A DNA stretch of 44,178 nt from Spirochaetaceae bacterium (GCA_017936665.1 JAGBFB010000023.1:70457-114634); one strand, 5' to 3'. Counted from the first letter of the stretch, positions 8,693-17,818 are shown. The notes: generated by a model from the letters alone, not told the origin. Numbers and translations are program-made.

Positions 8693-9691
8693 TTATCTTT
8701 GTACTTTTGATGAATATAAATATTTGAAGTAATCCATATCAGTGCTGTATGTAACATCAAAGTCTGGAATTGTTTTTTTGTATGATTCTAAGCTTTGCCA
8801 AAAAGCATAAAATTCAGGATCAACAGAGTAGGCTTGTGCATAAATTTTTGAAGCTTCTGCATCTGCTTGTCCTTTTATTTCTTGTGCTTTTTTATAAGCT
8901 TCTGATTCAATTTCTAATTTGTCTTTTTCAAGTTTACCAAGCCAGTCTTTCTTTTTTCCTTCACCGATTGAACGATAACCTTTTGCAACTTGATTTCTAT
9001 CTTTAATCATTCTGTTGTAAACACTTTCTGTCATTTCATCAGAATATTTAATTTGACGAGGAACCACATCAATCAATTCAATCCCGTATTCTGGAATCAT
9101 TTTACGTGCTTCTTCAGCCATTTCTAGTGTTAATTGACGACGCCCTTTTGTTATTGATTCTGAATTTGTAGAAACATTTATGATTGAGTCAATTTGTGCT
9201 GCTGTATCATCTGTAGAATTTTCGTCTACAACAGAAGTTGTTAAGATTTTTTCATTTATCAAATTTGATGAACGAACAACTTCACTTAACTTATTTTGGG
9301 TTATAATTGTTCTTGTAGCTGAGTCTATAATATCACTTAATCTGATATTTGCTGCTTCAAGTGTTTTAAAAGATTGATAAAATTGTTCTGGATCAGAAAT
9401 TCGCCATCTACTTGTTGTATCAACGATAATAAACTGATTTTCTTTTGTAGGAATTCGTTGTGAATCTCCATCTAAAGATAAAACTAATTTTGGATATGTA
9501 ACAACAACATCAATAAATGGAACTTTAAAATATAGTCCTGCATTTGTGTGGGTGTTTACAATTTTTCCGAATCTAGTTACAACAACTTGAGAACCCTCAT
9601 TTATTACATAAAAAGGACCCATCATCATAAAAATTACAAGAGCAACAATAATTACAGCTAAAATAACATATCCTTTGTTAGATTTTTTCAT
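8693..9691 (-). CDS. hflC: HflC, SPFH-domain membrane protein
   Basis: 332 residues. One N-terminal transmembrane helix (about 8-28) is followed by an SPFH/Band 7 domain that opens with NEGSQVVVTRFGK, then a charged helical region rich in Ala, Glu and Lys (EIKGQADAEASKIYAQAY), typical of HflC. With HflK it builds the large periplasm-facing cage that encloses and modulates the FtsH protease. Its ATG overlaps the hflK stop by one base (TAATG), and AGGAGG lies 8 bases upstream, so it is translationally coupled. No ftsH is visible in the window. Confidence 0.92.
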   Translation of the reverse strand: MKKSNKGYVILAVIIVALVIFMMMGPFYVINEGSQVVVTRFGKIVNTHTNAGLYFKVPFIDVVVTYPKLVLSLDGDSQRIPTKENQFIIVDTTSRWRISDPEQFYQSFKTLEAANIRLSDIIDSATRTIITQNKLSEVVRSSNLINEKILTTSVVDENSTDDTAAQIDSIINVSTNSESITKGRRQLTLEMAEEARKMIPEYGIELIDVVPRQIKYSDEMTESVYNRMIKDRNQVAKGYRSIGEGKKKDWLGKLEKDKLEIESEAYKKAQEIKGQADAEASKIYAQAYSVDPEFYAFWQSLESYKKTIPDFDVTYSTDMDYFKYLYSSKVQR

Positions 9692-10680
9692 TATTGATTT
9701 CCTCCTGTAACAGTTTTTGTATTATCTAAATTTTTAATAGGTAATATACTTTCTAATTCTTTATCAATAAGAACTGAACCTTGTTTTGCTTTAAAAATTT
9801 CTTCCATCATTTCTAAGTATAATCGTTCTCTTGTGATAGATGGTGATTTTACATATTCTTTATAAATTGCAGAAAATCTTGCAACATCACCCTTTGCTCT
9901 GTTTACTCTATCTATTGCGTATCCTTCAGCAATTTGCACTTGTTGGTCTGCAATACCTCTTGAAAGTGGAATTTGAGCATTGTAAGCTTCTTTTCCTTCG
10001 TTGATGTATCTTTCCATGTCTTGACTTGCTTTGTTTACATCTTCAAATGCATCTTGAACACCTTTTGGAGGAACAACATTTTGAAGTTGAACAGCAATTA
10101 CATTTATTCCTAAACCAAGTTGTTCATAATTTTGATTCATAAGACGTTGGGCTTCAGTTTGAATAGCAGAACGTTCAAGTCCCATTACATCTAAAATTGC
10201 TCTATCTCCAACTAAAGTATTAACAACGGATTGTGAAATATCTCTAATAGTCTGTCTTTTTTCTTTTACATTGAAAAGCCAATCTGAAGGATTTACAATT
10301 CTGTATTGGATAATCCATTCAACATCAACAATATTTAAATCTCCTGTTAACATTGTAGATTCTTTTGATAAATTACTTATTTGTGATTTTGAAACATTTT
10401 TTTCTGTAGTAAAACCAAATTGTTCTGTTTGAACAACTTTTACTGGTACATTGTAATTTTTTTCAATTCCAAAAGGAAGTTTTAAATGTAAACCTGGTCC
10501 AACTGTTGTTTGATATTTTCCAAATCGTGTTATTACAGATTGTTCTGTCGCATCTACTTTAAAAAAACTAGAAAATAATATTACAGCAGATATTAATAAT
10601 ATTACAATAATAGCTATTGTTGTTCCTGTTATATTGTTTTTTTTCTTTTTTGGTGTTACGTTTTCAACGTTTTCGTCCAT
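9691..10680 (-). CDS. hflK: HflK, SPFH-domain membrane protein
   Basis: 329 residues. A short Lys-rich cytoplasmic N terminus precedes one transmembrane helix (about 20-43) and an SPFH domain (ATEQSVITRFGKYQTTVGPG). The coiled region contains the HflK-typical PPKGVQDAFEDVNKA stretch. Partner of HflC in the HflKC complex regulating FtsH at the inner membrane. First gene of the hflK-hflC-isomerase operon. GGAGG lies 12 bases before the ATG, which is wide but plausible. The upstream region (10681-10821) holds two TATAAT-like boxes near 10725-10745 on the minus strand, without a convincing -35. Confidence 0.92.
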   Translation of the reverse strand: MDENVENVTPKKKKNNITGTTIAIIVILLISAVILFSSFFKVDATEQSVITRFGKYQTTVGPGLHLKLPFGIEKNYNVPVKVVQTEQFGFTTEKNVSKSQISNLSKESTMLTGDLNIVDVEWIIQYRIVNPSDWLFNVKEKRQTIRDISQSVVNTLVGDRAILDVMGLERSAIQTEAQRLMNQNYEQLGLGINVIAVQLQNVVPPKGVQDAFEDVNKASQDMERYINEGKEAYNAQIPLSRGIADQQVQIAEGYAIDRVNRAKGDVARFSAIYKEYVKSPSITRERLYLEMMEEIFKAKQGSVLIDKELESILPIKNLDNTKTVTGGNQ

Positions 10681-10821
10681 AAAATATTAAATCCTCCAAA
10701 AGTACATGTAAAATTAAACATAGTTTATTATAACTTGTTATTATAAGGTACTAACTATATGAAAAAAAATCAATAAAAAAAGCAATAATATAGTAAAATT
10801 TATCCAATTAATTTTCTTTAA

Positions 10822-11991
10822 TTAAACATTCGTAATTAAATCCATAGGATTTATTACTTTTCCACTGTGTAAAGATTTTGGATAAACAATAATTTTTAAT
10901 TTTTTTTCTAAATTTGAATATTTTTTCATTTCGTATCCATCACCGATTACAATGTTTATTCCATTTTTACCTGCACGGCCTGTTCTTCCTGCTCGATGAA
11001 TAAAAAAGTCATCATTAGAAGGTAAATCCATTTGAATAATATGAGTAATTCCTTGAATATCCAATCCTCTTGCAGCTAAATCACTAGTTATAAGAATTTT
11101 ATTTTTTCCTGATTTAAATTTATCTATAATTGATTTACGTTGGATTTTATCTGTTTTAGAGTGTAAACCTTCACAATTTATTTTTTTGTATTGCAATTTC
11201 TGTGTGATATTTGCAACTTGATCTGTTTTAGATGTAAAAATTAGTAATTTATCAGGTTTTAATGCAGAAATTAGACTTCTTAATGTGTCAATTTTATCTC
11301 GTTGCTCAGCAAATATGGCCCAGTGTGTAATTTTTTTCTGTAAAATATCTTCAAGTGGTAGTTCAATAAATTCTACTGAAAAATCATCTCTCATTGAAGA
11401 AAGTGTCTTTTCAAAAATTTTAATCAAGTTTGGTTTTATTGTTGCGGAACATCCAATAAGTTGAACATTTTGAGGTAGTAATTTAAGTAATTCAATGCTT
11501 TCATCTCTTATTTCTGGTTCAACTAGACGATCAATTTCATCATAAATAATTGTTTTTATACTTTGTGTTTTTATTTTTTTTAAGTAAATTAATTCTTTTA
11601 TTCTAACAGGACTTCCTATAATAACTCTTGGTTTTTCTTTTAGAGTTTCCATTTGGCGTTTTAGGGGAGTGCCACCAATACATAAAATTGTTTTTATGTC
11701 AGAAATTTTTTTTATTTCACTTTTAATTTGTGATGATAATTCATGGGTTGGAGAAAGAATTATAACTTGTGGGTTTTTATCTGATTCATCAATTTTTTGC
11801 AAAATAGGAAGTAAAAAAGCCAATGTTTTTCCTGTTCCTGTTTCAGATTGAAAAAGTAAAGATTTGTTTTGTAAAATTTCTGGTATAACTTTTTTTTGCA
11901 CTGCTGTGGGCATTGTTATATCGTTTAAATTTAGTTTTTCGATTAATAATTCAGCGATTCCTAGGTTATTAAAGTTTGTTTGTTCTGTCAT
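10822..11991 (-). CDS. DEAD-box family RNA helicase (DEID variant)
   Basis: 389 residues, a minimal two-RecA-domain helicase. Visible motifs: Q motif (MPTAVQKK), motif I SETGTGKT, Ia as SPTHELS, motif II as DEID rather than DEAD, motif III SAT, motif V LAARGLDI and motif VI HRAGRTGRAG. It lacks long tails, so no RNA target can be assigned; roles in ribosome assembly or mRNA turnover are typical. Motifs Ia, Ib and II depart from consensus, so this is a divergent member. Single-gene unit, divergent from the glycosyltransferase across a 51-base gap. The start codon at 11991 has no Shine-Dalgarno and lies 8 bases after the -10 box. Confidence 0.92.
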   Translation of the reverse strand: MTEQTNFNNLGIAELLIEKLNLNDITMPTAVQKKVIPEILQNKSLLFQSETGTGKTLAFLLPILQKIDESDKNPQVIILSPTHELSSQIKSEIKKISDIKTILCIGGTPLKRQMETLKEKPRVIIGSPVRIKELIYLKKIKTQSIKTIIYDEIDRLVEPEIRDESIELLKLLPQNVQLIGCSATIKPNLIKIFEKTLSSMRDDFSVEFIELPLEDILQKKITHWAIFAEQRDKIDTLRSLISALKPDKLLIFTSKTDQVANITQKLQYKKINCEGLHSKTDKIQRKSIIDKFKSGKNKILITSDLAARGLDIQGITHIIQMDLPSNDDFFIHRAGRTGRAGKNGINIVIGDGYEMKKYSNLEKKLKIIVYPKSLHSGKVINPMDLITNV

Positions 11992-11999
11992 AATTAAAT

Positions 12000-12032
12000 A
12001 CTATAGCATATTTTGAAATCCTATGCTATAAT
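12000..12032. promoter_or_regulatory. Divergent palindromic promoters, helicase and glycosyltransferase
   Basis: TATAGCATA (12002-12010) and TATGCTATA (12022-12030) form a perfect 9-base inverted repeat with an 11-base centre. Each arm contributes an extended -10: TGCTATAAT for the + gene (-10 at 12027-12032) and TGCTATAGT for the - gene (-10 at 12000-12005). Both give near-leaderless transcripts. The symmetry could also be an operator. Confidence 0.6.
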
Positions 12033-12042
12033 CTTGTTGAAT

Positions 12043-13161
12043 ATGAAAATTGGTATTGATGTTTTTGGTGGAAATCATGGACGATCTGGAATTGGTTCTT
12101 ATCTTAATTCAATTGTAAGTAACATTCCAGAAGATATTTCTCATCAAGTTGAAATTTTTGGCTCTGAAATAGATAGGTACGATTTTAACAAAAATAATAA
12201 TTTTTCTTTTTATGGATTTTCTATGGAAGATGGCTCTCTTGCTGAAAAACTTTGGCATATTTTTACCTTACCATCTTTTGTAAGAAAAAGAGAATATGAT
12301 GTTGTTTTGTATAATGTTGGTTCAAATATTTCTCCCTTCGTTGGAAATGCAAAAGGTGTTGCTGTTGTACAAGAAGTTATTTCTAAATCAATAAAAAAAG
12401 TTGATAATATTTTCATAAAAAAATCTTTGATATCTAGCTTGAATAAAGCTACTAAAATCATTGCAGCAAGTCAGTTTATTCGTAAAGATTTAGTTTCTCT
12501 TGGAATTGATAACGAAAAAATTTCAGTTATTCATAATGGATTAAATCATAGTTATTTTTATCCTCATACTGAACTTGAAGGAGAAACTGTAAATATCAGT
12601 CCTTTTTCAATAAAACGTCCTTTTTTTATTTATGCTTCAAGGCTTTCTGGTCCTGAAAAAAAACATATTGAGTTAATAAAAGCATTTTCTATGTTTAAAA
12701 AAAAGACAGGATTACCTCATAGATTAGTTTTAGCAGGAAGTGAAGGTTCTTCTTCAAAAGAAATTCATAAGGTTATAGCACATTCTGAATATAGTTCAGA
12801 TATTCTTTTAGTTGGACACTTTCCTCATGTAAATTTACCTAAATTATATTCTTGTGCTGAAGCATGCATATTTCCTTCCGTTGCTGAAGGTGTAGGGCTT
12901 CCAGTAATTGAAGCCATGGCAACTGGGATACCTGTTTTGTGTGCAAAAGCAGGATCTTTACCAGAAATTGCAGGAGAATGTGCTGTATATTTTGACCCAG
13001 ATAATATTGATGAATTATCTAATTTAATGATTCAAATAACTGAAGATACAAAACTAAGAAAAAAAATTATTTCTTCTGGTTTAGATTGGGTAAAAAGATT
13101 CTCTTGGGAAAAAACTGCTACTAAAACTATTGAAGTATTAGAATCAGTTGTAAAATCATAA
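12043..13161 (+). CDS. Glycosyltransferase family 4
   Basis: 372 residues, GT-B fold. The N-terminal acceptor domain opens with MKIGIDVFGGNHGRSGIG, and the C-terminal nucleotide-sugar domain has the GT4 signature PSVAEGVGLPVIEAMATG with the E-x7-E pattern. It transfers a sugar from an activated donor to an unknown acceptor, probably a glycolipid or surface glycan. A longer reading from 12013 is possible, but the promoter -10 (12027-12032) lies inside that extension, so I start at 12043. There is no Shine-Dalgarno. It stands alone, with no sugar-nucleotide genes nearby, and ends at a strong hairpin terminator. Confidence 0.9.
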   Translation: MKIGIDVFGGNHGRSGIGSYLNSIVSNIPEDISHQVEIFGSEIDRYDFNKNNNFSFYGFSMEDGSLAEKLWHIFTLPSFVRKREYDVVLYNVGSNISPFVGNAKGVAVVQEVISKSIKKVDNIFIKKSLISSLNKATKIIAASQFIRKDLVSLGIDNEKISVIHNGLNHSYFYPHTELEGETVNISPFSIKRPFFIYASRLSGPEKKHIELIKAFSMFKKKTGLPHRLVLAGSEGSSSKEIHKVIAHSEYSSDILLVGHFPHVNLPKLYSCAEACIFPSVAEGVGLPVIEAMATGIPVLCAKAGSLPEIAGECAVYFDPDNIDELSNLMIQITEDTKLRKKIISSGLDWVKRFSWEKTATKTIEVLESVVKS

Positions 13162-13162
13162 A

Positions 13163-13197
13163 AAAAAAGGTCTTTACTTTTGGTAAAGACCTTTTTT
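13163..13197. terminator. Bidirectional intrinsic terminator
   Basis: GGTCTTTAC (13169-13177) pairs with GTAAAGACC (13183-13191) around TTTTG, flanked by six A on the left and six T on the right. It terminates both the glycosyltransferase and the convergent clpX. Confidence 0.9.
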
Positions 13198-13201
13198 CAC
13201 T

Positions 13202-14458
13202 TTAACATGCCTGTTTGTTATCATCTTCTAACAAATCTACAGTAAGTTCTATTTTATTTTCAACAATATCTTTTGTTATCAATAATTTTTTTCGTTCCTT
13301 AATTGATGGAACTTCAAACATAATATCTAGTAAAAGTTTTTCGACTATACTACGTAATCCACGAGCACCAGTTTTATGTTTTATTGCAATGTCTGCGATT
13401 GCTTCTATTGCATCTTCTGTAAATTGTAAATCAACATTATCCATTGCAAAGGATGCTTGAAATTGTTTTATGATAGAATTTTTTGGTTCTGTCAAAATTA
13501 CAACTAAATCATCTTTGTTCAATTCTTTTAAGGCACAAGAAATAGGTAATCGACCAATTAATTCAGGTATAAGTCCAAATTTAACCAAATCATCTGGATT
13601 TGTTTTGTTTAATAATTCAGTTTTTTCTTCATCTGTAAGAGAATTTACTGTTGCTCCAAAACCCATTGTTTGTTGATGTAGTCTTGATTCAACGATATTG
13701 TCTAAACCTACAAAGGCTCCACCACATATAAACAATATGTTTGTTGTATCTATGGAAAGCATTTCTTGATTTGGATGTTTTCTTCCACCTTGAGGAGGAA
13801 CACTTGCTTGAGTTCCTTCAATTATCTTTAATAAGGCTTGTTGTACACCTTCTCCAGAAACATCTCTTGTTATCGAAACATTTTCAGACTTTCTTGAAAT
13901 CTTGTCAATTTCATCAATAAAGATAATTCCTCTTTCAGCAGCAGCAATATTTCCATTTGCAGCTTGAATTAGTTTTAAAAGAACGTTTTCTACATCTTCT
14001 CCAACATAACCTGCTTCAGTTAACGTTGTTGCATCTGCAATTGCAAAAGGAACTCGTAATTTTTGTGCCAAAGTTTTTGCTAATAATGTTTTACCAGAAC
14101 CTGTTGGACCAATCAACAAAATGTTTGATTTTTCAATTTGTACATCTTGCTGAAAATCATTTTTCATGTTTGAAAGTCTTTTGTAGTGATTGTAAACTGC
14201 TACAGATAAAACTTTTTTTGCATGATCTTGACCTATAACATACTGATCCAAGAATTCTTTAAATTCTTTTGGGGATGGAATTGTTTGCATATCTAATGCT
14301 GGTAATTCACTTTCTTGTTCATCGAACAATGACTTACAAAGAGTTGTACATTGTTTACAAATATAAACAGAATTTGGTCCCTCTATAAGTCTTCTGTTGT
14401 GCATTTCTGGTTTATTACAAAATGAACAATTATTAGTTTTTTTATTATGATGCATCAT
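13202..14458 (-). CDS. clpX: ATP-dependent unfoldase ClpX
   Basis: AAA+ unfoldase that delivers substrates to ClpP. The N-terminal zinc domain has Cys pairs CSFC and CKQC. The AAA+ core has Walker A GPTGSGKT, Walker B IFIDEID, pore loop GYVGED, and the C-terminal GARGLRS stretch. The ClpP-docking loop reads MGF (in TMGFGAT) instead of the usual IGF. Last gene of tig-clpP-clpX, 9 bases after clpP. Two ATGs are adjacent (14458 and 14455); the GGAG is only 2 bases from the first and 5 from the second, so 14455 may be the true start. Length 418 is normal. Confidence 0.97.
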   Translation of the reverse strand: MMHHNKKTNNCSFCNKPEMHNRRLIEGPNSVYICKQCTTLCKSLFDEQESELPALDMQTIPSPKEFKEFLDQYVIGQDHAKKVLSVAVYNHYKRLSNMKNDFQQDVQIEKSNILLIGPTGSGKTLLAKTLAQKLRVPFAIADATTLTEAGYVGEDVENVLLKLIQAANGNIAAAERGIIFIDEIDKISRKSENVSITRDVSGEGVQQALLKIIEGTQASVPPQGGRKHPNQEMLSIDTTNILFICGGAFVGLDNIVESRLHQQTMGFGATVNSLTDEEKTELLNKTNPDDLVKFGLIPELIGRLPISCALKELNKDDLVVILTEPKNSIIKQFQASFAMDNVDLQFTEDAIEAIADIAIKHKTGARGLRSIVEKLLLDIMFEVPSIKERKKLLITKDIVENKIELTVDLLEDDNKQAC

Positions 14459-14467
14459 TTCTCCAAA

Positions 14468-15070
14468 CTACTTGTTTCTCTTTGGCATAATTTGATCAAC
14501 AATTCCATATTCCAAAGCTTCTTCAGCAGACATAAAAAAGTCTCTTTCTATATCTTTAGCAACTTGTTCTTCTGATTTTCCAGTATGTTCTGCTAAAAAT
14601 TTTATAGAAAGTTTTTTTAATCTTAGGAACTCTTTTGTATGAATTGAAACATCTGTTGTTTGTCCTTGAACTCCTCCCCAAGGTTGATGAATCATAACTC
14701 TAGAAGAGGGAAGTGCAAATCTTTTTCCTTTAGTACCTCCAGCCAATAAAATAGCTCCCATACTAGCGGCTTGTCCCATACAAATAGTCTGAATATCGCT
14801 TTTTACATACTGCATTGTGTCATAAATTGCTAACCCAGCAGTTACAGAGCCTCCAGGACTATTTATGTACATGCTAATATCTTTATCAGCATTTTGAGAT
14901 TCTAAAAAAAGAATTTGAGCAACAATTAAGTCAGCTGAATAATCGTTAATTTCTCCATCAACAAAGATAATTCTATCTTTTAATAATCTGGAGTAGATAT
15001 CATAACTTCTTTCACCATGACCAGTTTGTTCAATAACAACAGGTACATAAGTACTCATTTGTTCATTCAT
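14468..15070 (-). CDS. clpP: ATP-dependent protease ClpP
   Basis: Serine protease subunit forming the 14-mer chamber of ClpXP. The 200-residue product has the catalytic triad Ser103 (GQAASMGA), His128 ([10 protein letters not shown]) and Asp177 (DIERD). The N-terminal [20 protein letters not shown] stretch is typical of mature ClpP with almost no propeptide. It lies 37 bases after tig and just before clpX, the usual order. AAGGAA is placed well for the first ATG. A second Met at residue 5 also fits the family start but has no better site. Confidence 0.97.
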   Translation of the reverse strand: MNEQMSTYVPVVIEQTGHGERSYDIYSRLLKDRIIFVDGEINDYSADLIVAQILFLESQNADKDISMYINSPGGSVTAGLAIYDTMQYVKSDIQTICMGQAASMGAILLAGGTKGKRFALPSSRVMIHQPWGGVQGQTTDVSIHTKEFLRLKKLSIKFLAEHTGKSEEQVAKDIERDFFMSAEEALEYGIVDQIMPKRNK

Positions 15071-15107
15071 AAAAATAATTCCTTTTAATAATACTTACTA
15101 TTTAAGT

Positions 15108-16475
15108 TTAAGCGTTTTTAAAAAGATCTGCAAACTTCTTTTTTTCGCCTTTGGTAATTTTTACCTTAGCAAAAATTTCTGTATAAAGTTTTTGTTCTTT
15201 TATATCATCTATAAGATACTCTTTTCTTACTGCATCCGCATAGTGTTTTTTTACTTCTTCTACAGAAATTCCTGCACCTTCAGCAATCTTTGTGTATTCT
15301 TCTTCAACTTCTTCTGGAGTTACTTCGATTTTTGATTCTTTTAACAAAGATTCAACGATGATTCTTCCTTTTAGCATTTTGGCTGCATCATCTTCCCATT
15401 CTTTAAGCAAGTCTTCTTTTTTTTGACCTGAAGAAGCCATTAATTTATCAAGTTGTTCTACTGAACATTGGAATCTTTGAGCCATCATTCTCCAGCGTGA
15501 TTCAAGTTCAGCATTTAACATTGATTGTGGAATTTCAACTGGATATTTTTCTACAAGTTGTTCAATCAATGAGTTTGATTTAATTTCTTTAACACGATTG
15601 TCTTTTGCAGTTGTTAAATTCTTTTTGATGTCGGCTTTTAAATCATCAAGAGTTTTGTATTTTTCATTAACATCTTGTGCAAGTTCGTCATCAAGTGCTG
15701 GCAAATCTCTAATTTTAAGAGCTGTAACAGTTACTTTAATTTTTTTAGTTGTTCCAGCAAGGTCTTTATCTGCAAAATCTTCAGCATAAGTTTTTGTGAT
15801 TTCTTTTGTTTCATCTTTTTTCATACCAATGATTTCGTCGTCGATTTTGTAGATATTTTCACCTGTTCCAATTGTAAATACAAATCCTTCTCGTTTAGAA
15901 CCAGCAATTTCTTCGCCATTTTCGTCCAATTCTAAGTAATTAATTGTTACAATATCTCCATTTGCAGCTGGTTCTGAATCTTTTTTATCAAGAACCATTG
16001 CATTTCTTTCTTGAATTGCTTTCAATTCTTCGCTCATATCATCATCAGTAATTTCAACTTGTGGTTCTTCAATTTTGATTCCTGAGAAATCATCAATTTT
16101 TACAGTTGGCATAACATCGTAAATTACTGAGAAAACTAAATCTTTAGAAACATCTAATTGTGGTAAAGAATCAAGTTGTGGTTGAGAATATGCAAGTGGT
16201 CTGTTTTCTGATTTTTCTTTGTCAAATTCTCCAAAAACTTCTTCAAGGGCTTTTTCAATTAATTCACCAGCAACATCGTTTTTTAGAGCATCTCCATATT
16301 TTCTTTCTAGAACTGAAACAGGAACTTTTCCTTTTCTAAAACCAGGTAACTGTAAATTTTTTGAGTATTTTGTCAAAGTCTCATCATAACCAGCAGATAC
16401 ATCTTTTTTATCAATTGTGATTGTTAATTTTACTGCTGAATTTTCTAATTTTTCAATTTCTTTTGTAACTTTCAT
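15108..16475 (-). CDS. tig: Trigger factor chaperone
   Basis: Ribosome-bound chaperone and peptidyl-prolyl isomerase acting on nascent chains. 455 residues. The N-terminal ribosome-docking domain has the signature GFRKGKVP (45-52). The FKBP-like isomerase domain sits in the middle (about 155-245, GDIVTINYLELDENG), followed by the long helical C-terminal arms. First gene of tig-clpP-clpX, linking folding with proteolysis. AAGGAA lies about 8 bases before the ATG. The upstream tRNA unit ends at its own hairpin just before this gene, so tig probably has its own promoter in 16480-16540, although I see no convincing boxes. Confidence 0.96.
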   Translation of the reverse strand: MKVTKEIEKLENSAVKLTITIDKKDVSAGYDETLTKYSKNLQLPGFRKGKVPVSVLERKYGDALKNDVAGELIEKALEEVFGEFDKEKSENRPLAYSQPQLDSLPQLDVSKDLVFSVIYDVMPTVKIDDFSGIKIEEPQVEITDDDMSEELKAIQERNAMVLDKKDSEPAANGDIVTINYLELDENGEEIAGSKREGFVFTIGTGENIYKIDDEIIGMKKDETKEITKTYAEDFADKDLAGTTKKIKVTVTALKIRDLPALDDELAQDVNEKYKTLDDLKADIKKNLTTAKDNRVKEIKSNSLIEQLVEKYPVEIPQSMLNAELESRWRMMAQRFQCSVEQLDKLMASSGQKKEDLLKEWEDDAAKMLKGRIIVESLLKESKIEVTPEEVEEEYTKIAEGAGISVEEVKKHYADAVRKEYLIDDIKEQKLYTEIFAKVKITKGEKKKFADLFKNA

Positions 16476-16537
16476 ACAAAATTCCTTTCCTTTATTGGAG
16501 TGTGATAATGTTTTGAAGTTTATTTAATAAACTTTGC

Positions 16538-16574
16538 AAAAAAAAAAGCGATTCAGATTTTACCGAATCGCTTT
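16538..16574 (-). terminator. Terminator of the minus-strand tRNA unit
   Basis: AAAGCGATTC (16545-16554) pairs with GAATCGCTTT (16565-16574). On the minus strand the stem is followed by a run of about ten T, right after tRNA-Gly. Confidence 0.85.
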
Positions 16575-16581
16575 CGCTTAG

Positions 16582-16653
16582 AGCGGAAAACGGGAATTGA
16601 ACCCGCGACATCCACCTTGGCAAGGTGGCGCTCTACCCCTGAGCTATTTCCGC
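16582..16653 (-). tRNA. tRNA-Gly(GCC)
   Basis: 72-base cloverleaf with acceptor GCGGAAA/TTTCCGC, D arm GCTC/GAGC, and anticodon loop CTTGCCAAG reading GCC. T arm CGGGTTCAATTCCCG. Discriminator is T. CCA is not encoded. Last tRNA of the unit. Confidence 0.95.
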
Positions 16654-16718
16654 ATATTTAGCTACGAATACCAATCCGCATGCTTTATACACATTTTGTT
16701 AAACATCACAAAGATGTT

Positions 16719-16799
16719 TGCGAGAGGAGGGACTTGAACCCTCACGCCTAGGGCACTAGATCCTAAGTCTAGCGTGTCTGCCAATTTCACCACTCTCGC
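16719..16799 (-). tRNA. tRNA-Leu(UAG)
   Basis: Class II tRNA of 81 bases. Acceptor GCGAGAG/CTCTCGC; anticodon stem CTAGA/TCTAG with loop CTTAGGA, reading TAG. Long variable arm TGCCCTAGGCGT. CCA is not encoded. It starts a two-gene group with tRNA-Gly, separated by about 65 bases. Confidence 0.93.
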
Positions 16800-16848
16800 T
16801 TGTTACAGTCAAGAAGTAGTTTTATGACTTAACTATGCGAATAAATAT

Positions 16849-16877
16849 AAACTATATTAAACACAAAATTTTGTCAA
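16849..16877 (-). promoter_or_regulatory. Probable promoter of tRNA-Leu/tRNA-Gly
   Basis: In the 117-base gap between tRNA-Lys and tRNA-Leu, the minus strand has a perfect -35 TTGACA (16872-16877) and, 17 bases on, TAGTTT (16849-16854). A TATAGT lies two bases nearer. This suggests a separate start for the last two tRNAs. Confidence 0.5.
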
Positions 16878-16916
16878 GTATCTAATATAATTTTGAATTA
16901 AACTTTTATCAAATTT

Positions 16917-16989
16917 TGAGCCATGAAGGGTTCGAACCTTCGACCCACAGATTAAGAGTCTGTTGCTCTACCAACTGAGCTAATGGCCC
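16917..16989 (-). tRNA. tRNA-Lys(CUU)
   Basis: 73-base cloverleaf: acceptor GGGCCAT/ATGGCTC with one G-T pair, anticodon stem ACAGA/TCTGT with loop CTCTTAA reading CTT, T arm with GGTTCGAACC. Discriminator A; CCA is not encoded. Confidence 0.95.
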
Positions 16990-16994
16990 GTTCT

Positions 16995-17068
16995 TGCGTC
17001 TGACACGATTCGAACGTGCGACCTGCGGATTCGAAGTCCGACGCTCTATCCAGCTGAGCTACAAACGC
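16995..17068 (-). tRNA. tRNA-Arg(UCG)
   Basis: 74-base cloverleaf: acceptor GCGTTTG/CAGACGC, anticodon loop CTTCGAA reading TCG, T arm CACG-TTCGAAT-CGTG. The outermost anticodon-stem pair is T-C. Discriminator A; CCA is not encoded. It lies 5 bases before tRNA-Lys. Confidence 0.93.
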
Positions 17069-17101
17069 AAAATACACGCAAATCATATCAATTACGCGTA
17101 G

Positions 17102-17174
17102 GGTGCCTGACGGGATTTGAACCCGCGACAACAAGATCCACAATCTTGCGCTCTACCCCTGAACTACAGGCACC
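17102..17174 (-). tRNA. tRNA-His(GUG)
   Basis: Anticodon stem CAAGA/TCTTG with loop TTGTGGA reading GTG. The extra 5' G (17174) faces discriminator C (17102), the histidine identity pair. First gene of the five-tRNA run. Confidence 0.95.
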
Positions 17175-17198
17175 ATAAAACTTAATAAAAGCAATATG

Positions 17199-17227
17199 AT
17201 ACTACAAATTATTATTAAAAATGTCAA
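17199..17227 (-). promoter_or_regulatory. Promoter of the tRNA-His/Arg/Lys unit
   Basis: Minus strand: -35 TTGACA (17222-17227), 17-base spacer, -10 TAGTAT (17199-17204). It overlaps the ATG at 17221 of the longest possible flgN reading, which argues against that start. Confidence 0.7.
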
Positions 17228-17270
17228 GGTTAAAAAAAACATTTGTTAATTTAATTTATAATTTTTTTTC

Positions 17271-17297
17271 TAAAGTCAATTTTTTATTTTCCGATAT
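17271..17297 (+). promoter_or_regulatory. Sigma-28 (FliA) promoter of the flgN operon
   Basis: TAAA (17271-17274), 16 bases, then CCGATAT (17291-17297), matching the enterobacterial consensus spacing of TAAAGTTT-N11-GCCGATAA. Expected start near 17303, with GAGGTG following directly before the flgN ATG. Confidence 0.75.
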
Positions 17298-17313
17298 TAA
17301 AATGAGGTGTAAT

Positions 17314-17808
17314 ATGTTTAGAACAGATGTAGATTATTCAGAAAAACTAAAAACAGTTCTAAAAGAACAATATAGTGTTTTATCTGAAATTTACGATACT
17401 CAAAAAAAGATTCGTGAAAATGTAAATGAAAGAGATTGGAATGAATTACAAAATTTAATTTATTCTTTTAATTCTTTGTCAGAAAAATTTAATTTGTTAG
17501 AAATTGATCGCTTAGAATGTTTTGATTATTTTGGAATAAAAGATGGTGCAGGATTAAGTTCTACAAATAACAAATTTGCAAAAGAATCTGTTGGTGATAT
17601 TCAAGATTTATATATATCTGTTAAACAAAAATTACTTGCTTCAAAAATTGAAAATAAAGCCTTAAATGATTATATCAAAATTACAAGTGAATTTTTACAA
17701 GGTGTTTTTGATAAAGTAGTTCCAAATCCAAAAACTACTGTTTATTCAAGAACTGGATCTTTGGTTAAGAATCAACCAAAAAGCATGATATTAAATACTG
17801 TTTTATAG
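17314..17808 (+). CDS. flgN: FlgN-like flagellar export chaperone
   Basis: 164 residues, almost all helical, with alternating charged and hydrophobic residues and no membrane segment. Size, fold and position directly before flgK and flgL fit FlgN, the cytoplasmic chaperone that delivers the hook-filament junction proteins to the export gate. Sequence similarity within this family is low, so context carries much of the weight. An in-frame ATG at 17221 would add 31 residues, but the sigma-28 promoter (17271-17297) lies inside that extension. GAGGTG stands 4 bases before the ATG at 17314. First gene of flgN-flgK-flgL-fliW-csrA. Confidence 0.8.
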   Translation: MFRTDVDYSEKLKTVLKEQYSVLSEIYDTQKKIRENVNERDWNELQNLIYSFNSLSEKFNLLEIDRLECFDYFGIKDGAGLSSTNNKFAKESVGDIQDLYISVKQKLLASKIENKALNDYIKITSEFLQGVFDKVVPNPKTTVYSRTGSLVKNQPKSMILNTVL

Positions 17809-17818
17809 GAGTTGTTAT

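Noticed and set aside
16952-17143. A 63-codon minus-strand frame across three tRNA genes
   Set aside because: It is made of tRNA sequence and is a shadow of tRNA-Lys, -Arg and -His.
17221-17313. Longer flgN start at 17221
   Set aside because: The sigma-28 boxes and the divergent tRNA promoter lie inside this extension, and the better ribosome site is at 17314.
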